A stretch of DNA of 64,000 nucleotides, taken from the NCBI RefSeq assembly GCF_040100845.1, contig NZ_JAZHSH010000001.1:3084501-3148500 (forward strand). Direction: 5' to 3'. The DNA comes from Chengkuizengella sp. SCS-71B. Its GTDB lineage: Bacteria > Bacillota > Bacilli > Paenibacillales > KCTC-33759. The position numbers and the translations under genes are program-made. Each line of letters starts with the position of its first letter. Positions within the stretch are counted from its first letter, which is position 1. The notes under the pieces were generated by a model that saw nothing but the letters and a program-made list of their open reading frames with translations, was not told where the DNA came from and made no database searches. Shown here piece by piece: positions 25,443 through 34,030 of the stretch.

Positions 25443-26702
25443 TTAAATATTCTTTTTTCTCATCATATCTAGAGCATGAACAGGTTGATCAACCTTCATT
25501 CGCAAAGTCATCAAAGGATGTCTTGCAGCTTCTAATTCATTGCCTTTGTCATCCCAGATTTTTGCAACAGTTTGTTTGAAAAATGTCCCATTTGGGCCGA
25601 AAAATTCAATTTCCTGTCCTACTTTAAAATGGTTTCGTTGCTGAATCGTTGCTATTCCTGTCTCCTCGTCATAGTCAAGAACTAACCCCGCGAAATCAAA
25701 GTTCACTAATTTATCTTCTGCTTCATAAATATGTTCTCCTGCACCTGGTGCTTTATAAAAGAATCCTGAATTCAATGGGCGGTTCGCAGCTTTATGAATT
25801 TCATCCAACCACTCTTGCTTTAATTCATAATGATCAGTATTTTCCATATAAGCATCGATAGCTTGACGATATGCGTTAACTACGGTTGCAACATAATGAA
25901 TACTCTTCATACGCCCTTCGATTTTAAAGCTATCTATACCTGATTCAATAAGCTCAGGAATATGTTCAATCATGCCTAAATCCTTAGATCCCATTGTGAA
26001 TGGATCGTCTTCATCGACAGTAAACATCGGATGTTTTTCATCACCTTCATACAGATCATAATACCAACGACAAGACTGAGAACATCCGCCACGATTGGAG
26101 TCACGATCAGTAAAATGGTTAGACAGGACACAACGTCCAGAATAAGAGGAACACATGGCACCATGGATAAAGGCTTCAATTTCAATATCAACCTTATCTT
26201 TAATTTCAATTATTTCTTCCATGTTTGCCTCACGTGCTAACACAACCCTTGGCAGACCTTCATCTTTCCAAAATTGTACCGCTTGCCAATTCATTGTTGA
26301 TTGTTGAGTACTCAAATGAACCTCTAATTTCGGAGCTACTTTCAGTGCTGTATTTACAATGGCTGGGTCTGCTGCAATGATAGCTGAAATGCCCACTTCT
26401 TCTAATTGTTTTAAATACTCCTCTAACCCATCAAAATCCTCATTATGCGCATAAATATTTGTAGCTACAAAGACCTTAGCCCCATACTTTTTGGCAAATT
26501 CAACCCCTTGCCTCATTTCATCAATACTGAAATTATCTGCATTGGAACGCAATCCAAATCTTTGTCCACCTATATATACCGCATCCGCTCCATAATGAAT
26601 TGCAAATTTTAATTTTTCTAAATTACCCGCAGGTGCTAACAGCTCGGGTTTTTCTAATTTTCTTCTGGTTGAACCCGGTGACTTTTTAGTAAGTACCGTC
26701 AT
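25443..26702 (-). CDS. trhP2: U32 family tRNA hydroxylation protein (YrrO/TrhP2)
   Basis: The 419-residue U32 protein acts with a partner U32 protein in prephenate-dependent 5-hydroxylation of uridine 34 in tRNA (ho5U), known for TrhP in E. coli and YrrN/YrrO in Bacillus. It has the opening ELLAPAGNLEKLKFAIHYGADAVYIGG and the FIHGAMCSSYSGRC and GGCSQSCRWYY cysteine clusters that hold an Fe-S cluster in the family, then KIEGRMKS. The start ATG has GGAGGTG. It is the last gene of the trmR-trhP1-trhP2 group, separated from trhP1 by 260 bases that contain a hairpin array. Confidence 0.92.
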   Translation of the reverse strand: MTVLTKKSPGSTRRKLEKPELLAPAGNLEKLKFAIHYGADAVYIGGQRFGLRSNADNFSIDEMRQGVEFAKKYGAKVFVATNIYAHNEDFDGLEEYLKQLEEVGISAIIAADPAIVNTALKVAPKLEVHLSTQQSTMNWQAVQFWKDEGLPRVVLAREANMEEIIEIKDKVDIEIEAFIHGAMCSSYSGRCVLSNHFTDRDSNRGGCSQSCRWYYDLYEGDEKHPMFTVDEDDPFTMGSKDLGMIEHIPELIESGIDSFKIEGRMKSIHYVATVVNAYRQAIDAYMENTDHYELKQEWLDEIHKAANRPLNSGFFYKAPGAGEHIYEAEDKLVNFDFAGLVLDYDEETGIATIQQRNHFKVGQEIEFFGPNGTFFKQTVAKIWDDKGNELEAARHPLMTLRMKVDQPVHALDMMRKKNI

Positions 26703-26734
26703 CGCTCAACACCTCCTATTTTATATTTAATTTC

Positions 26735-26962
26735 CCGGGGGTCCCCGAACCCTACTTAAATTCAGTCACATCCTTGTGACCAACCTAGGATCAGCACTTC
26801 CTGTGCTGAAAGCATATTTTTGGGGTGCATATTTCTGTTATGGGCCCCGTAAAAGTAATAGCCAGCTAATATCACACCACGTCCATGCGGTGAACACTGG
26901 CACCAGTTCATCCAAGAACTGGGGACCTAATATTGAAGTCTTACTTCACTTTTTGGGGTGTA
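26735..26962 (-). repeat. Array of small hairpins, four with GGA loops, between the two U32 genes
   Basis: Read as minus-strand RNA, the region contains four hairpins. CCAGTTC-TTGGAT-GAACTGG is at 26903-26922, an imperfect CACC-stem hairpin with ATGGAC in its loop is near 26875-26892, TCAGCAC-AGGAA-GTGCTGA is at 26791-26809, and GTCACA-AGGA-TGTGAC is at 26765-26780. All four put GGA in the loop, and the last contains ACAAGGATGT, the CsrA-binding consensus. They are grouped in two modules, each opened by ACCCCAAAAA and closed by CGGGGxCC. No protein-coding ORF fits here. Confidence 0.6.
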
Positions 26963-27892
26963 CTAATATACTTGCTCTTTAAAAAAGAAACCGTAAGACA
27001 ATTCCCGATCTGGATCTTGTACTTGTTTAATCTTTTCTAACCATTCAGGATTAAACTTATAGGATTCAGGATTTTCAAAGTATAAATCAATCGCTTCACG
27101 ATAACAACGTACAACTGTCTCATTATATTTAATCGATTTTAACAATCCTTCAATTTTAACACTATCAACAGGCTCTTCCAGCACTTCGTCTAACACATCA
27201 ATTGTACAAATATCATCAGCACTCATAATGTGTGTTCCATTCTCATCCTCATAGATAGGTAATTTTAAATCCTGTCTTTCATATTCTACTAAATACAAAT
27301 TTCGATCCTTGTCAAATTTATCTGTGACTTTATGATTGATATGCCCCATATAGCTTTTAACTAATTCACGTTTGGAATGATAAATGTTCGTTATACCGTG
27401 AATTTGAATTTGAGTTTCTAACTTTAATTTATCGCTTATTTCTTGAACTTCCACTAAATTTAACTCTCTAGCTAATATCATTCGGGTAGCACCTTTTGTT
27501 CCCCAATAATTAGCTGTTACATAGTTAGTGGATGTCATTTCCGTATTCCAATGTAAATCCATTTTAATATTCAGTTGCTTTAAGACAGAAATTATGGCAG
27601 GATCACCAAAAACAATAGCATCCACTTGGTAATCATGTAGTGCCTTTAAATAAGATGGCAAGGTCTCCATTTGTGCATTATTAAATATGTTGTTAACAGC
27701 TACATAAATTTTAACCCCTTTTGCATGGGCGATTTGAACTGCTTTTTTAATCTCTTCCAAATTGAAATTACCGGGTAATCTCACTCCATATTCATTATGC
27801 CCAATGTTCACTGCATCTGCACCAGCTTGGATCAAACGTTCCAATTCTTCTAAGGAGCCTGCTGTAGCTAACAGCTCTGGTTTTTTTCTCAT
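26963..27892 (-). CDS. trhP1: U32 family tRNA hydroxylation protein (YrrN/TrhP1)
   Basis: The 309-residue U32 protein starts at 27892 (MRKKPELLATAGSLEELERL, GAGGTG site). It is the smaller partner of the TrhP pair: QAGADAVNIG near the front, HWNTEMTSTNY in the middle, and VDSVKIEGLLKSIKYNETVV before the end. It lacks the cysteine clusters of the larger protein, as Bacillus YrrN does. Together they make ho5U34 in tRNAs for four-fold and other wobble-decoded codons. It is followed by the hairpin array and trhP2, and preceded by trmR, whose product methylates ho5U. Confidence 0.9.
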   Translation of the reverse strand: MRKKPELLATAGSLEELERLIQAGADAVNIGHNEYGVRLPGNFNLEEIKKAVQIAHAKGVKIYVAVNNIFNNAQMETLPSYLKALHDYQVDAIVFGDPAIISVLKQLNIKMDLHWNTEMTSTNYVTANYWGTKGATRMILARELNLVEVQEISDKLKLETQIQIHGITNIYHSKRELVKSYMGHINHKVTDKFDKDRNLYLVEYERQDLKLPIYEDENGTHIMSADDICTIDVLDEVLEEPVDSVKIEGLLKSIKYNETVVRCYREAIDLYFENPESYKFNPEWLEKIKQVQDPDRELSYGFFFKEQVY

Positions 27893-27955
27893 TTTTTCAC
27901 CTCGTAAAAGAATGTTCAAGCATTCCCTACTTACCTTAAGCTAACTTTCTGGTTT

Positions 27956-28004
27956 CAGTATCATCATATACTGTTTACGTAGGAACAGCACTTCAGGTGC
28001 TGTT
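27956..28004. repeat. Two adjacent hairpins between trmR and trhP1
   Basis: CAGTAT-CATCAT-ATACTG (27956-27973) and AACAGCAC-TTCAG-GTGCTGTT (27984-28004) are perfect small palindromes 10 bases apart. The second touches the trmR stop codon. Neither has a T tract on the minus strand, so they are not ordinary terminators; they may be mRNA processing or stability elements. Confidence 0.55.
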
Positions 28005-28663
28005 TATTCATGCTGTAGTTCATGATTAGTACTTACAATTGAAATTGCCAATCCATCTCCAATTGATACAAAGCTTGTTTCTAACTGTGGATGATTGGAC
28101 AACAATTCATTATATTTATTCAATTTATCAATCATATTGCGAAATCTTGGTTCTAATTCATCTCGTTCCTTTGTCACAAAACCTTGAAAAAACACATTAT
28201 CTGAAACAATCACAGTCCCCTGTTTACAATGTTTTAAAGACAATTCTAAAAACTTTTTATATTGTCCTTTTGCAGCATCTATAAAAATAAAATCAAAGCT
28301 CTCTTGTAAAGCAGGCAATGTTTCTGCAGCATCACCAAGGACGAGCTTTACTCTTTCTGAAACACCAGCTTCTTGGAAATTCTGAACTGCTCTTGCTGCT
28401 CGTTTTTCATCCATTTCTAATGTTATAATTTCAGCCATAGGTGCAGCTTCCGCCATATGAATTCCAGAATAACCGATTGCAGATCCAATCTCAAGTATAT
28501 TTTTAGGTTGAATACTTTTCAACAATACGTTAATAAACTGGATACTTTGAAGCTGTATGTTTGGTATACCTTCTTTTTTAGCTTCCTTTTCAAGCCTTTT
28601 CAGTACTGCATTCCGATCTGGAATCAGGTTCAAAATATACTCATTTATTTGTGGATCTATCAT
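28004..28663 (-). CDS. trmR: tRNA 5-hydroxyuridine methyltransferase TrmR (YrrM)
   Basis: The 219-residue class I O-methyltransferase has motif I ILEIGSAIGYSGIHMAEA (about 56-73), E-motif LEMDEKRA, and catalytic-site segments FIDAAKGQYKKF and VSDNVFFQG typical of the COMT/YrrM branch. In B. subtilis TrmR converts ho5U34 to 5-methoxyuridine. Its position directly upstream of two U32 hydroxylation genes supports the same role: hydroxylation by TrhP1/TrhP2, then methylation. The start ATGATAGAT has AAGGGG upstream and lies 22 bases after mltG. Confidence 0.92.
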   Translation of the reverse strand: MIDPQINEYILNLIPDRNAVLKRLEKEAKKEGIPNIQLQSIQFINVLLKSIQPKNILEIGSAIGYSGIHMAEAAPMAEIITLEMDEKRAARAVQNFQEAGVSERVKLVLGDAAETLPALQESFDFIFIDAAKGQYKKFLELSLKHCKQGTVIVSDNVFFQGFVTKERDELEPRFRNMIDKLNKYNELLSNHPQLETSFVSIGDGLAISIVSTNHELQHE

Positions 28664-28685
28664 ATTATATCCCCTTAAAATTCAC

Positions 28686-29798
28686 TTAATTTTGAGCAGT
28701 TTGTTTACTTTTCTTTATATTTTGTAAATGTCCCTCATATGTCTCAGAAAATAAATGCTCCTGACTTCCATCTTTTTTTGTAACATAGTAATAATAACTT
28801 GTTTTTTCTGGATAAAGTGCTGCTTCTATTGATAGTATACTCGGACTAGCGATAGGGCCAGGTGGTAATCCTTCAACAAAATACGTATTATAAGGACTTT
28901 CTATCTTTAAATCTTCATACAATAAACGTTCCTTTGGTTCCTCTAATGCATATTGTACCGTAGCATCAATTTCAAGTTTTATGCTATTATCTCTAATTCG
29001 ATTATAAATAACACCAGCTACAGTCTTTCTTTCTTCATCTACAACCACTTCTCTTTCAATAAGTGAAGCAATTGTCATCATTTCATGAAAATTGATGCCT
29101 TGTGTTTCAAGCTGTTCCTCCCAGTTCTCAGGCAAAGTCTTTAATTTCCTATCCAACTCTAAAAGCATCCTTTCAATGATTTCCTGTTCACTGCTATCAG
29201 CTTTCATTTCATACGTTTCAGGAAAAAGATACCCTTCTAAAACATGTTTTAAATTTTCATCTTCTGGTATTTTTTTAATCGATTGGCTTGAAAATAACTC
29301 CGGTTGCAATAGCAATTCATGTAAAACATCTATGTTAACTAATTCCTCTTGACTTAGCTTATCCGCAATTTGAGATAAAGTATAACCTTCAGGAATTGTA
29401 AATTGAATGGTATCAACTACTGTTTCCCCATTGTTTAATTTTTGAATGATATCATCAATAGTGATCCCTGGCTTCATTTCATATTCGCCTGCTTGGAAAC
29501 GTTGCCCTTCACCCTTGAACTTTAAATAATAAGTAAAAGAGGTTTGGTTTCTAATAAGTCCTTCTTCTTCTAAACGATTTGCAATTTGTTTTGAATTCAT
29601 ACCCGTTTCAACAATGAAACGTATATTTTCATCTTGTGCTTCAACTGGTTGTAAAGAGCTATATCCATAAAAAACGCCGCCAGCTACAACACCTACAATT
29701 AAAAATATAATGATAGATATTATAGCCATTATGATTTTTACTTTTTTCCATCCATTACGGGATCTGGTTCCTTCAACAAAGTTTTCTTGATTTTCCAA
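28686..29798 (-). CDS. mltG: Endolytic murein transglycosylase MltG (YrrL)
   Basis: The 370-residue single-pass membrane enzyme cleaves nascent glycan strands and so sets glycan length. The N-terminal cytoplasmic tail is followed by a membrane helix (about residues 20-45), a LysM-like region, and the YceG domain with the catalytic glutamate in TIASLIEREVV (about 243). GVIYNRI, LEIDATVQYAL and SPYNTY follow, and LPPGPIASPS comes near the end. The start is TTG with GGAGGA upstream. The neighbourhood (yrzB-ruvX upstream, trmR downstream) is the conserved Bacillales order. Confidence 0.93.
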   Translation of the reverse strand: MENQENFVEGTRSRNGWKKVKIIMAIISIIIFLIVGVVAGGVFYGYSSLQPVEAQDENIRFIVETGMNSKQIANRLEEEGLIRNQTSFTYYLKFKGEGQRFQAGEYEMKPGITIDDIIQKLNNGETVVDTIQFTIPEGYTLSQIADKLSQEELVNIDVLHELLLQPELFSSQSIKKIPEDENLKHVLEGYLFPETYEMKADSSEQEIIERMLLELDRKLKTLPENWEEQLETQGINFHEMMTIASLIEREVVVDEERKTVAGVIYNRIRDNSIKLEIDATVQYALEEPKERLLYEDLKIESPYNTYFVEGLPPGPIASPSILSIEAALYPEKTSYYYYVTKKDGSQEHLFSETYEGHLQNIKKSKQTAQN

Positions 29799-29875
29799 GG
29801 CGTAAATTCCTCCTTATAACAAGTTAAAGTTTAAAAAATTCCGATATCATCACCAACAAACTACTCTCATACGTA

Positions 29876-29899
29876 GAAAAAAGCGGGCTAGGCCGCTCA
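29876..29899 (-). terminator. Terminator after the DUF1292 gene
   Basis: AGCGG-CCTAGC-CCGCT followed by TTTTTT on the minus strand, 27 bases past the DUF1292 stop. mltG should therefore have its own promoter or depend on read-through. Confidence 0.7.
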
Positions 29900-29922
29900 A
29901 TTCTCATTTATTATACCATATA

Positions 29923-30240
29923 TTATTCTTGTAAATCAGATTCGGCTAGTAACGTATTAAAAGTTTCTTCAACAAGATTCCATTCTTCATCATCATCAAT
30001 GGTGAATAGCTTAAGGTCATCTCCATCCTCTTCATAACGGAAGGGATACACTTCATCAACCTCATCATCTTCATTAGCATTTGCATTTTCGGGAACAACC
30101 ATCATGTACTTTGCACCCGTTTCATGAACTTCAAATTGCATAATGATCTCGAAAGGTTCATCTTCACCTTCTTCATTTTTTATAAAAATTGACCCTAAAT
30201 CATCTTCTAGTATTGTTTCGTTGTTATTTTCTTCACTCAT
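29923..30240 (-). CDS. yrzB: DUF1292 protein YrzB
   Basis: This small acidic cytoplasmic protein of 105 residues fits DUF1292, with IIMQFEVHETGAKYMMVVPE in the core and EVYPFRYEEDGDDLKLFTIDDDEEWNLVEETFN closing. Its function is not known. It is always linked to ruvX and ireB in Firmicutes. It lies 21 bases after ruvX, so it is cotranscribed. Confidence 0.92.
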   Translation of the reverse strand: MSEENNNETILEDDLGSIFIKNEEGEDEPFEIIMQFEVHETGAKYMMVVPENANANEDDEVDEVYPFRYEEDGDDLKLFTIDDDEEWNLVEETFNTLLAESDLQE

Positions 30241-30261
30241 CTGTAAAACCTCCTAATTAAA

Positions 30262-30672
30262 CTATTTTTTTGCATCTAAGTAACTTTGCAGGATTAATAC
30301 TGCTGCCATTTTATCAATCACTTGTTTTCTCTTTTTCCTGCTCATATTAGCCTCAATTAATGTGCGTTCTGCTGAAACAGTTGTTAACCTTTCATCCCAC
30401 ATATGGATTGGCAATTCCAACACTGTTTTAAGAGTTTCACCATATTGAATGCAAAGCTGACCACGCTCTCCTATACTTCCATCCATATTTTTAGGAAGTC
30501 CAAGAACAATTTCAGCTATATCATATTCTTTTATGATGGTTCTTAGTCTGGATATATCTTCTTTCTTGCTTTTTCTTTTTATAACTTCTATACCTTGTGC
30601 AGTCCAACCTAACTCATCACTAACAGCAATACCAATTGTTTTATCACCGAAATCTAAACCCATTTTTCGCAT
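30262..30672 (-). CDS. ruvX: Putative pre-16S rRNA nuclease / Holliday junction resolvase-like YqgF (RuvX, YrrK)
   Basis: The 136-residue RNase H-fold protein has MGLDFGDKTIGIAVSD with the first catalytic Asp, LGLPKNMDGSIG in the middle and MWDERLTTVSAE with the second acidic site. A conserved late Asp lies in VIDKMAAVLILQSYLD. E. coli YqgF matures the 16S rRNA 5' end; a resolvase role has been proposed from the fold. The length is typical. It is transcribed with yrzB, and a terminator separates it from ireB upstream. Confidence 0.93.
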   Translation of the reverse strand: MRKMGLDFGDKTIGIAVSDELGWTAQGIEVIKRKSKKEDISRLRTIIKEYDIAEIVLGLPKNMDGSIGERGQLCIQYGETLKTVLELPIHMWDERLTTVSAERTLIEANMSRKKRKQVIDKMAAVLILQSYLDAKK

Positions 30673-30710
30673 GCAATATTCTCCTTAGCCCCTTAAACAC
30701 CTCTAAGAGT

Positions 30711-30739
30711 AAAAAGCCCGATGGATAACCATCGGCCTT
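30711..30739 (-). terminator. Terminator after ireB
   Basis: On the minus strand GGCCGATGG and CCATCGGGC form a GC-rich stem with a TTAT loop followed by TTTTTACT. It lies 7 bases past the ireB stop codon, so it can end the alaS-ireB transcript. Confidence 0.85.
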
Positions 30740-30745
30740 TCATTT

Positions 30746-31006
30746 TTAACGATGCTGATTTAGGTATGAACGAACTAATTCTTCAATAAGCTCATCTCGT
30801 TCTTGCTTCCCAATCATCGTCCTAGCATTATTATGTCGGGGAATATATGCAGGATCTCCAGACAACAAATAACCAACAATCTGATTGATTGGATTATATC
30901 CCTTTTCCTTTAAAGCATCATATACGGTTAATAAAATATCCTGTGAAGTTTCCTCACCGTCTTTGCTCATTTTAAAATGCATTGTTCTATCCATGTTGTT
31001 GTTCAT
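30746..31006 (-). CDS. ireB: IreB family regulatory phosphoprotein (YrzL)
   Basis: The ATG at 31006 with a GGAGGTG site gives 86 residues starting [13 protein letters not shown]. This matches the DUF965/IreB family ([42 protein letters not shown]). In Enterococcus IreB is phosphorylated on threonine by the PASTA kinase IreK and modulates cephalosporin tolerance. A threonine-containing N-terminal stretch suits that role. It lies downstream of alaS in the conserved order alaS-ireB-ruvX. Confidence 0.93.
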   Translation of the reverse strand: MNNNMDRTMHFKMSKDGEETSQDILLTVYDALKEKGYNPINQIVGYLLSGDPAYIPRHNNARTMIGKQERDELIEELVRSYLNQHR

Positions 31007-31171
31007 CACCAGCACCTCCCGATTTAATACCACTATATTTATGAAAATCACTCTAGATTGAACGCTTATTTCCTATACAAAATACTATAATCAGTTAGGA
31101 TATATCTTCTTTTATAGGATGTTATAGCTTCATCATATCATAAAATAGAATTGAATAAAGGTAAATCTTTC

Positions 31172-33805
31172 TTATTTATTTTGAATTTGTTTAATATATT
31201 CTTCAACACTGTCAAGTGATTGTTGCAACTTAGATGGATCTTTACCCCCAGCCTGTGCCATATCTGGACGTCCACCCCCGCCGCCACCACAAATAGCTGC
31301 TACCTCTTTAATAATTTTACCTGCATGGTAACCTTGTTTAACTAAATCAGACGTAACTGCAGAAGCAAGCTGTACTTTCCCTTCATTTACAGTACCAAAA
31401 ACAATCACAACTGACTTTAGCTTATCTTTAAGCTCATCAATCATAGAACGCATTGTATCTGCATTTACCTGCTTCAATTGTGCTACTAAAACAGGTACAG
31501 TTCCTACTTTTTTCACCTGATCAGATAATGAACCTGCTTCAATTGTGTTTAATTTCCCACGTAATGATTCATTTTCTCTTGTTAGCTCTTTATTTTGTGT
31601 TAATAACATTTCAATTCTTTTTGGCAATTCGTCAATTTTTGTTTTTAACAGTTGAGAGCCTTGATCTAAAAGTTCTAATTGATTTGATAAAAACTGATAC
31701 GCATGTTTTCCAGTCACAGCTTCAATTCGTCGAATGCCTGAACCTATACCATTTTCACTTAAAATTTTAAACAATCCAATTTGTGAGGTTTGATTTACAT
31801 GGCATCCTCCACATAATTCAATGCTGTAATCACCAACTTGAACCACTCTAACTGTGTCGCCATATTTTTCACCAAATAAAGCCATTGCTCCTATTGCTTT
31901 TGCATCATTTAGAGACTTTTGTTCAATTTTTAAAGCTGTGTTTTTCCAAATTTGTGCGTTCACTTTTTGCTCTATCTGTGATAACTCGTCTTCACTTATA
32001 CTTCCAAAATGAGAAAAATCAAATCTTAATCTTTCAGGTGCAACTAATGAACCCGCTTGGTTGACATGATCACCTAAAATTTCCTTCAAAGCTTTATGCA
32101 GTAGATGAGTTGCTGTATGATTTTTAACAATATCTTCTCTCATTTCTATTGCAACAGCAGCGTTTACTTCTTCGCCTACTTTCAGAGTGCCAGATTCTAT
32201 CTGCACTGTATGAACATGTTGACCATTTGGTGCTTTAAATACATCTTGTACATTTCCTTGAAAAGATTCATTCTCTAGTTTTCCATGATCACTTACTTGT
32301 CCACCACTTTCAGCATAAAATGGTGTTTGATCTAACACAACTAAGCAAGTATTTCTATCACTTACAATATCAACAAGTTGATCATTAAAAATAATGGCTT
32401 CAACTTTTGCTCGAACCTCCAAGTTATTATATCCAACAAATTCACTTTTAACCTCTAAGTCAGTCAATGGGCCCCCCTGAACCTTCATGCTGTCCACTTC
32501 TTGTCTGGCTGCTCTTGCTCTCTCACGTTGTTTCTGCATTGCAAGTTCAAATCCATCATGATCTACTGTGAATCCATTTTCCTTTGCAAAGTCTTCAGTT
32601 AAATCTAATGGGAATCCATAAGTATCATATAATTTAAAAGATTGATCTCCTGTAATTTCAGATCTCCCTTGTTTGTTAGCTTCTTGAATCATTTCAGCTA
32701 AAATATTTAAACCATCAGATAAAGTTTCATGAAAACGTTCTTCTTCAACACGAACAATTTTTTCAATAAACTGTTGTTTTTCTACAATTTCTTTATAATG
32801 CCCACCCATAACAGATGCTACTTTTGAGATTAAACGATATAAAAACGGTTCATTTACACCAAGTACTTTCCCATATCTTACTGCTCTACGAAGTAAACGT
32901 CTAATTACATATCCCCGACCTTCATTAGAAGGTAGAACTCCATCACCTATTGCAAATGCAACTGTTCGAATATGATCTGCTATAACTTTAAGTGCAACGT
33001 CTATTTCAGTCTTTTCTTTATACTTAACGTTTGCAATCGCGCATGTTTCTTCTATTGTTGGAAGAAATAGATCTGTATCAAAAGTAGAATCTACATCTTG
33101 TAAAATCGTTGTAAATCGTTCTAATCCTGCACCTGTGTCTATATTTTTATTAGGTAACGGTGTATACGATCCATCTTTATTATGATTGAATTGTGAGAAC
33201 ACAAGATTCCATACTTCTAAAAATCGTTCATTCTCACCCGCAGGATTTACCTCTGGATCTGATAAATCCCCATATGCATCACCACGATCATAAAAAATTT
33301 CTGTACAAGGACCACAAGGTCCTTCTCCAATATCCCAAAAGTTATCCTTGTCTAATTTATATATTCTCTCTTCAGGGATGCCTATTTTTTCATTCCATAT
33401 TTTATAAGCTTCATCGTCTTCGTGATATACAGTAACAGATAATCGATCTGGATCAAAACCGATCCATTTCTTATCCGTTAAAAATTCCCATGCCCAAGTA
33501 ATTGTTTCCTCTTTAAAATAATCACCAATTGAAAAGTTGCCTAACATTTCAAACAGTGTATGATGACGTTTTGTTTTTCCTACATTTTCAATATCATTGG
33601 TACGTATACACTTTTGAGCATTTGCAATTCTAGGGTTGTCCGGTTTCACCGTACCGTCAAAATAACGTTTCAACGGTGCCATCCCTGCATTAATCCATAA
33701 AAGAGAAGGATCGTTATGTGGAACTAATGAGGCGCTTTCTTCTATCTTATGGCCTTTTGTTTTAAAAAAATCTAACCACTTTTGACGTATTTCTCCTGAC
33801 TTCAT
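31172..33805 (-). CDS. alaS: Alanyl-tRNA synthetase
   Basis: The 877-residue enzyme charges tRNA-Ala. It has all domains: the class II aminoacylation core (opening with [17 protein letters not shown], with [11 protein letters not shown] in the middle), the tRNA-recognition region, and the editing domain with [12 protein letters not shown] and CGGCHV zinc-type motifs. A C-Ala domain ends with [17 protein letters not shown]. The length is standard. It is preceded by a consensus promoter and a leader that contains an intrinsic terminator, so expression may be attenuated. No T-box is present. Confidence 0.97.
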   Translation of the reverse strand: MKSGEIRQKWLDFFKTKGHKIEESASLVPHNDPSLLWINAGMAPLKRYFDGTVKPDNPRIANAQKCIRTNDIENVGKTKRHHTLFEMLGNFSIGDYFKEETITWAWEFLTDKKWIGFDPDRLSVTVYHEDDEAYKIWNEKIGIPEERIYKLDKDNFWDIGEGPCGPCTEIFYDRGDAYGDLSDPEVNPAGENERFLEVWNLVFSQFNHNKDGSYTPLPNKNIDTGAGLERFTTILQDVDSTFDTDLFLPTIEETCAIANVKYKEKTEIDVALKVIADHIRTVAFAIGDGVLPSNEGRGYVIRRLLRRAVRYGKVLGVNEPFLYRLISKVASVMGGHYKEIVEKQQFIEKIVRVEEERFHETLSDGLNILAEMIQEANKQGRSEITGDQSFKLYDTYGFPLDLTEDFAKENGFTVDHDGFELAMQKQRERARAARQEVDSMKVQGGPLTDLEVKSEFVGYNNLEVRAKVEAIIFNDQLVDIVSDRNTCLVVLDQTPFYAESGGQVSDHGKLENESFQGNVQDVFKAPNGQHVHTVQIESGTLKVGEEVNAAVAIEMREDIVKNHTATHLLHKALKEILGDHVNQAGSLVAPERLRFDFSHFGSISEDELSQIEQKVNAQIWKNTALKIEQKSLNDAKAIGAMALFGEKYGDTVRVVQVGDYSIELCGGCHVNQTSQIGLFKILSENGIGSGIRRIEAVTGKHAYQFLSNQLELLDQGSQLLKTKIDELPKRIEMLLTQNKELTRENESLRGKLNTIEAGSLSDQVKKVGTVPVLVAQLKQVNADTMRSMIDELKDKLKSVVIVFGTVNEGKVQLASAVTSDLVKQGYHAGKIIKEVAAICGGGGGGRPDMAQAGGKDPSKLQQSLDSVEEYIKQIQNK

Positions 33806-33855
33806 TCTTGTTACCTCCTCAAGAACCGTATGTATATTAAATAAATTATTTCATG

Positions 33856-33877
33856 AAAAAAGTCCCTTTACAGGGAC
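33856..33877 (-). terminator. Terminator inside the alaS leader
   Basis: GTCCCT-GTAA-AGGGAC followed by TTTTTT on the minus strand, 50 bases upstream of the alaS start. It lies downstream of the predicted alaS promoter, so it either attenuates alaS or ends the transcript from the small gene upstream. Confidence 0.75.
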
Positions 33878-33935
33878 GGATAAATAGTATTTTCTATGTA
33901 TTTCAATGAATTTCCCTATAATAATTCATTAAAAA

Positions 33936-33964
33936 ATTATAAACTTATCCACCTTTATTGTCAA
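33936..33964 (-). promoter_or_regulatory. Consensus sigma-A promoter of alaS
   Basis: TTGACA, 17 bases, TATAAT: both hexamers match the consensus exactly. The predicted start is near 33929. The first transcribed bases form a hairpin, AATGAATT paired with AATTCATT (33930-33905), whose loop contains AGGGA, complementary to the 5' arm of the leader terminator. Confidence 0.85.
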
Positions 33965-34030
33965 ACTATAGAGGACTAAAGGGAGAGTGTATTCAAACAT
34001 TAAATAAAATTATAACGTGAAAATATAATA

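Noticed and set aside
26776-26982. Plus-strand open frame across the hairpin array
   Set aside because: It has no ribosome site and its codons run through four palindromes; the structure explains the sequence better than a protein.
33806-34030. T-box in front of alaS
   Set aside because: The leader has a terminator but no GGTGGTACC-like T-box sequence and no stem I pattern, unlike the clear case before hisS.
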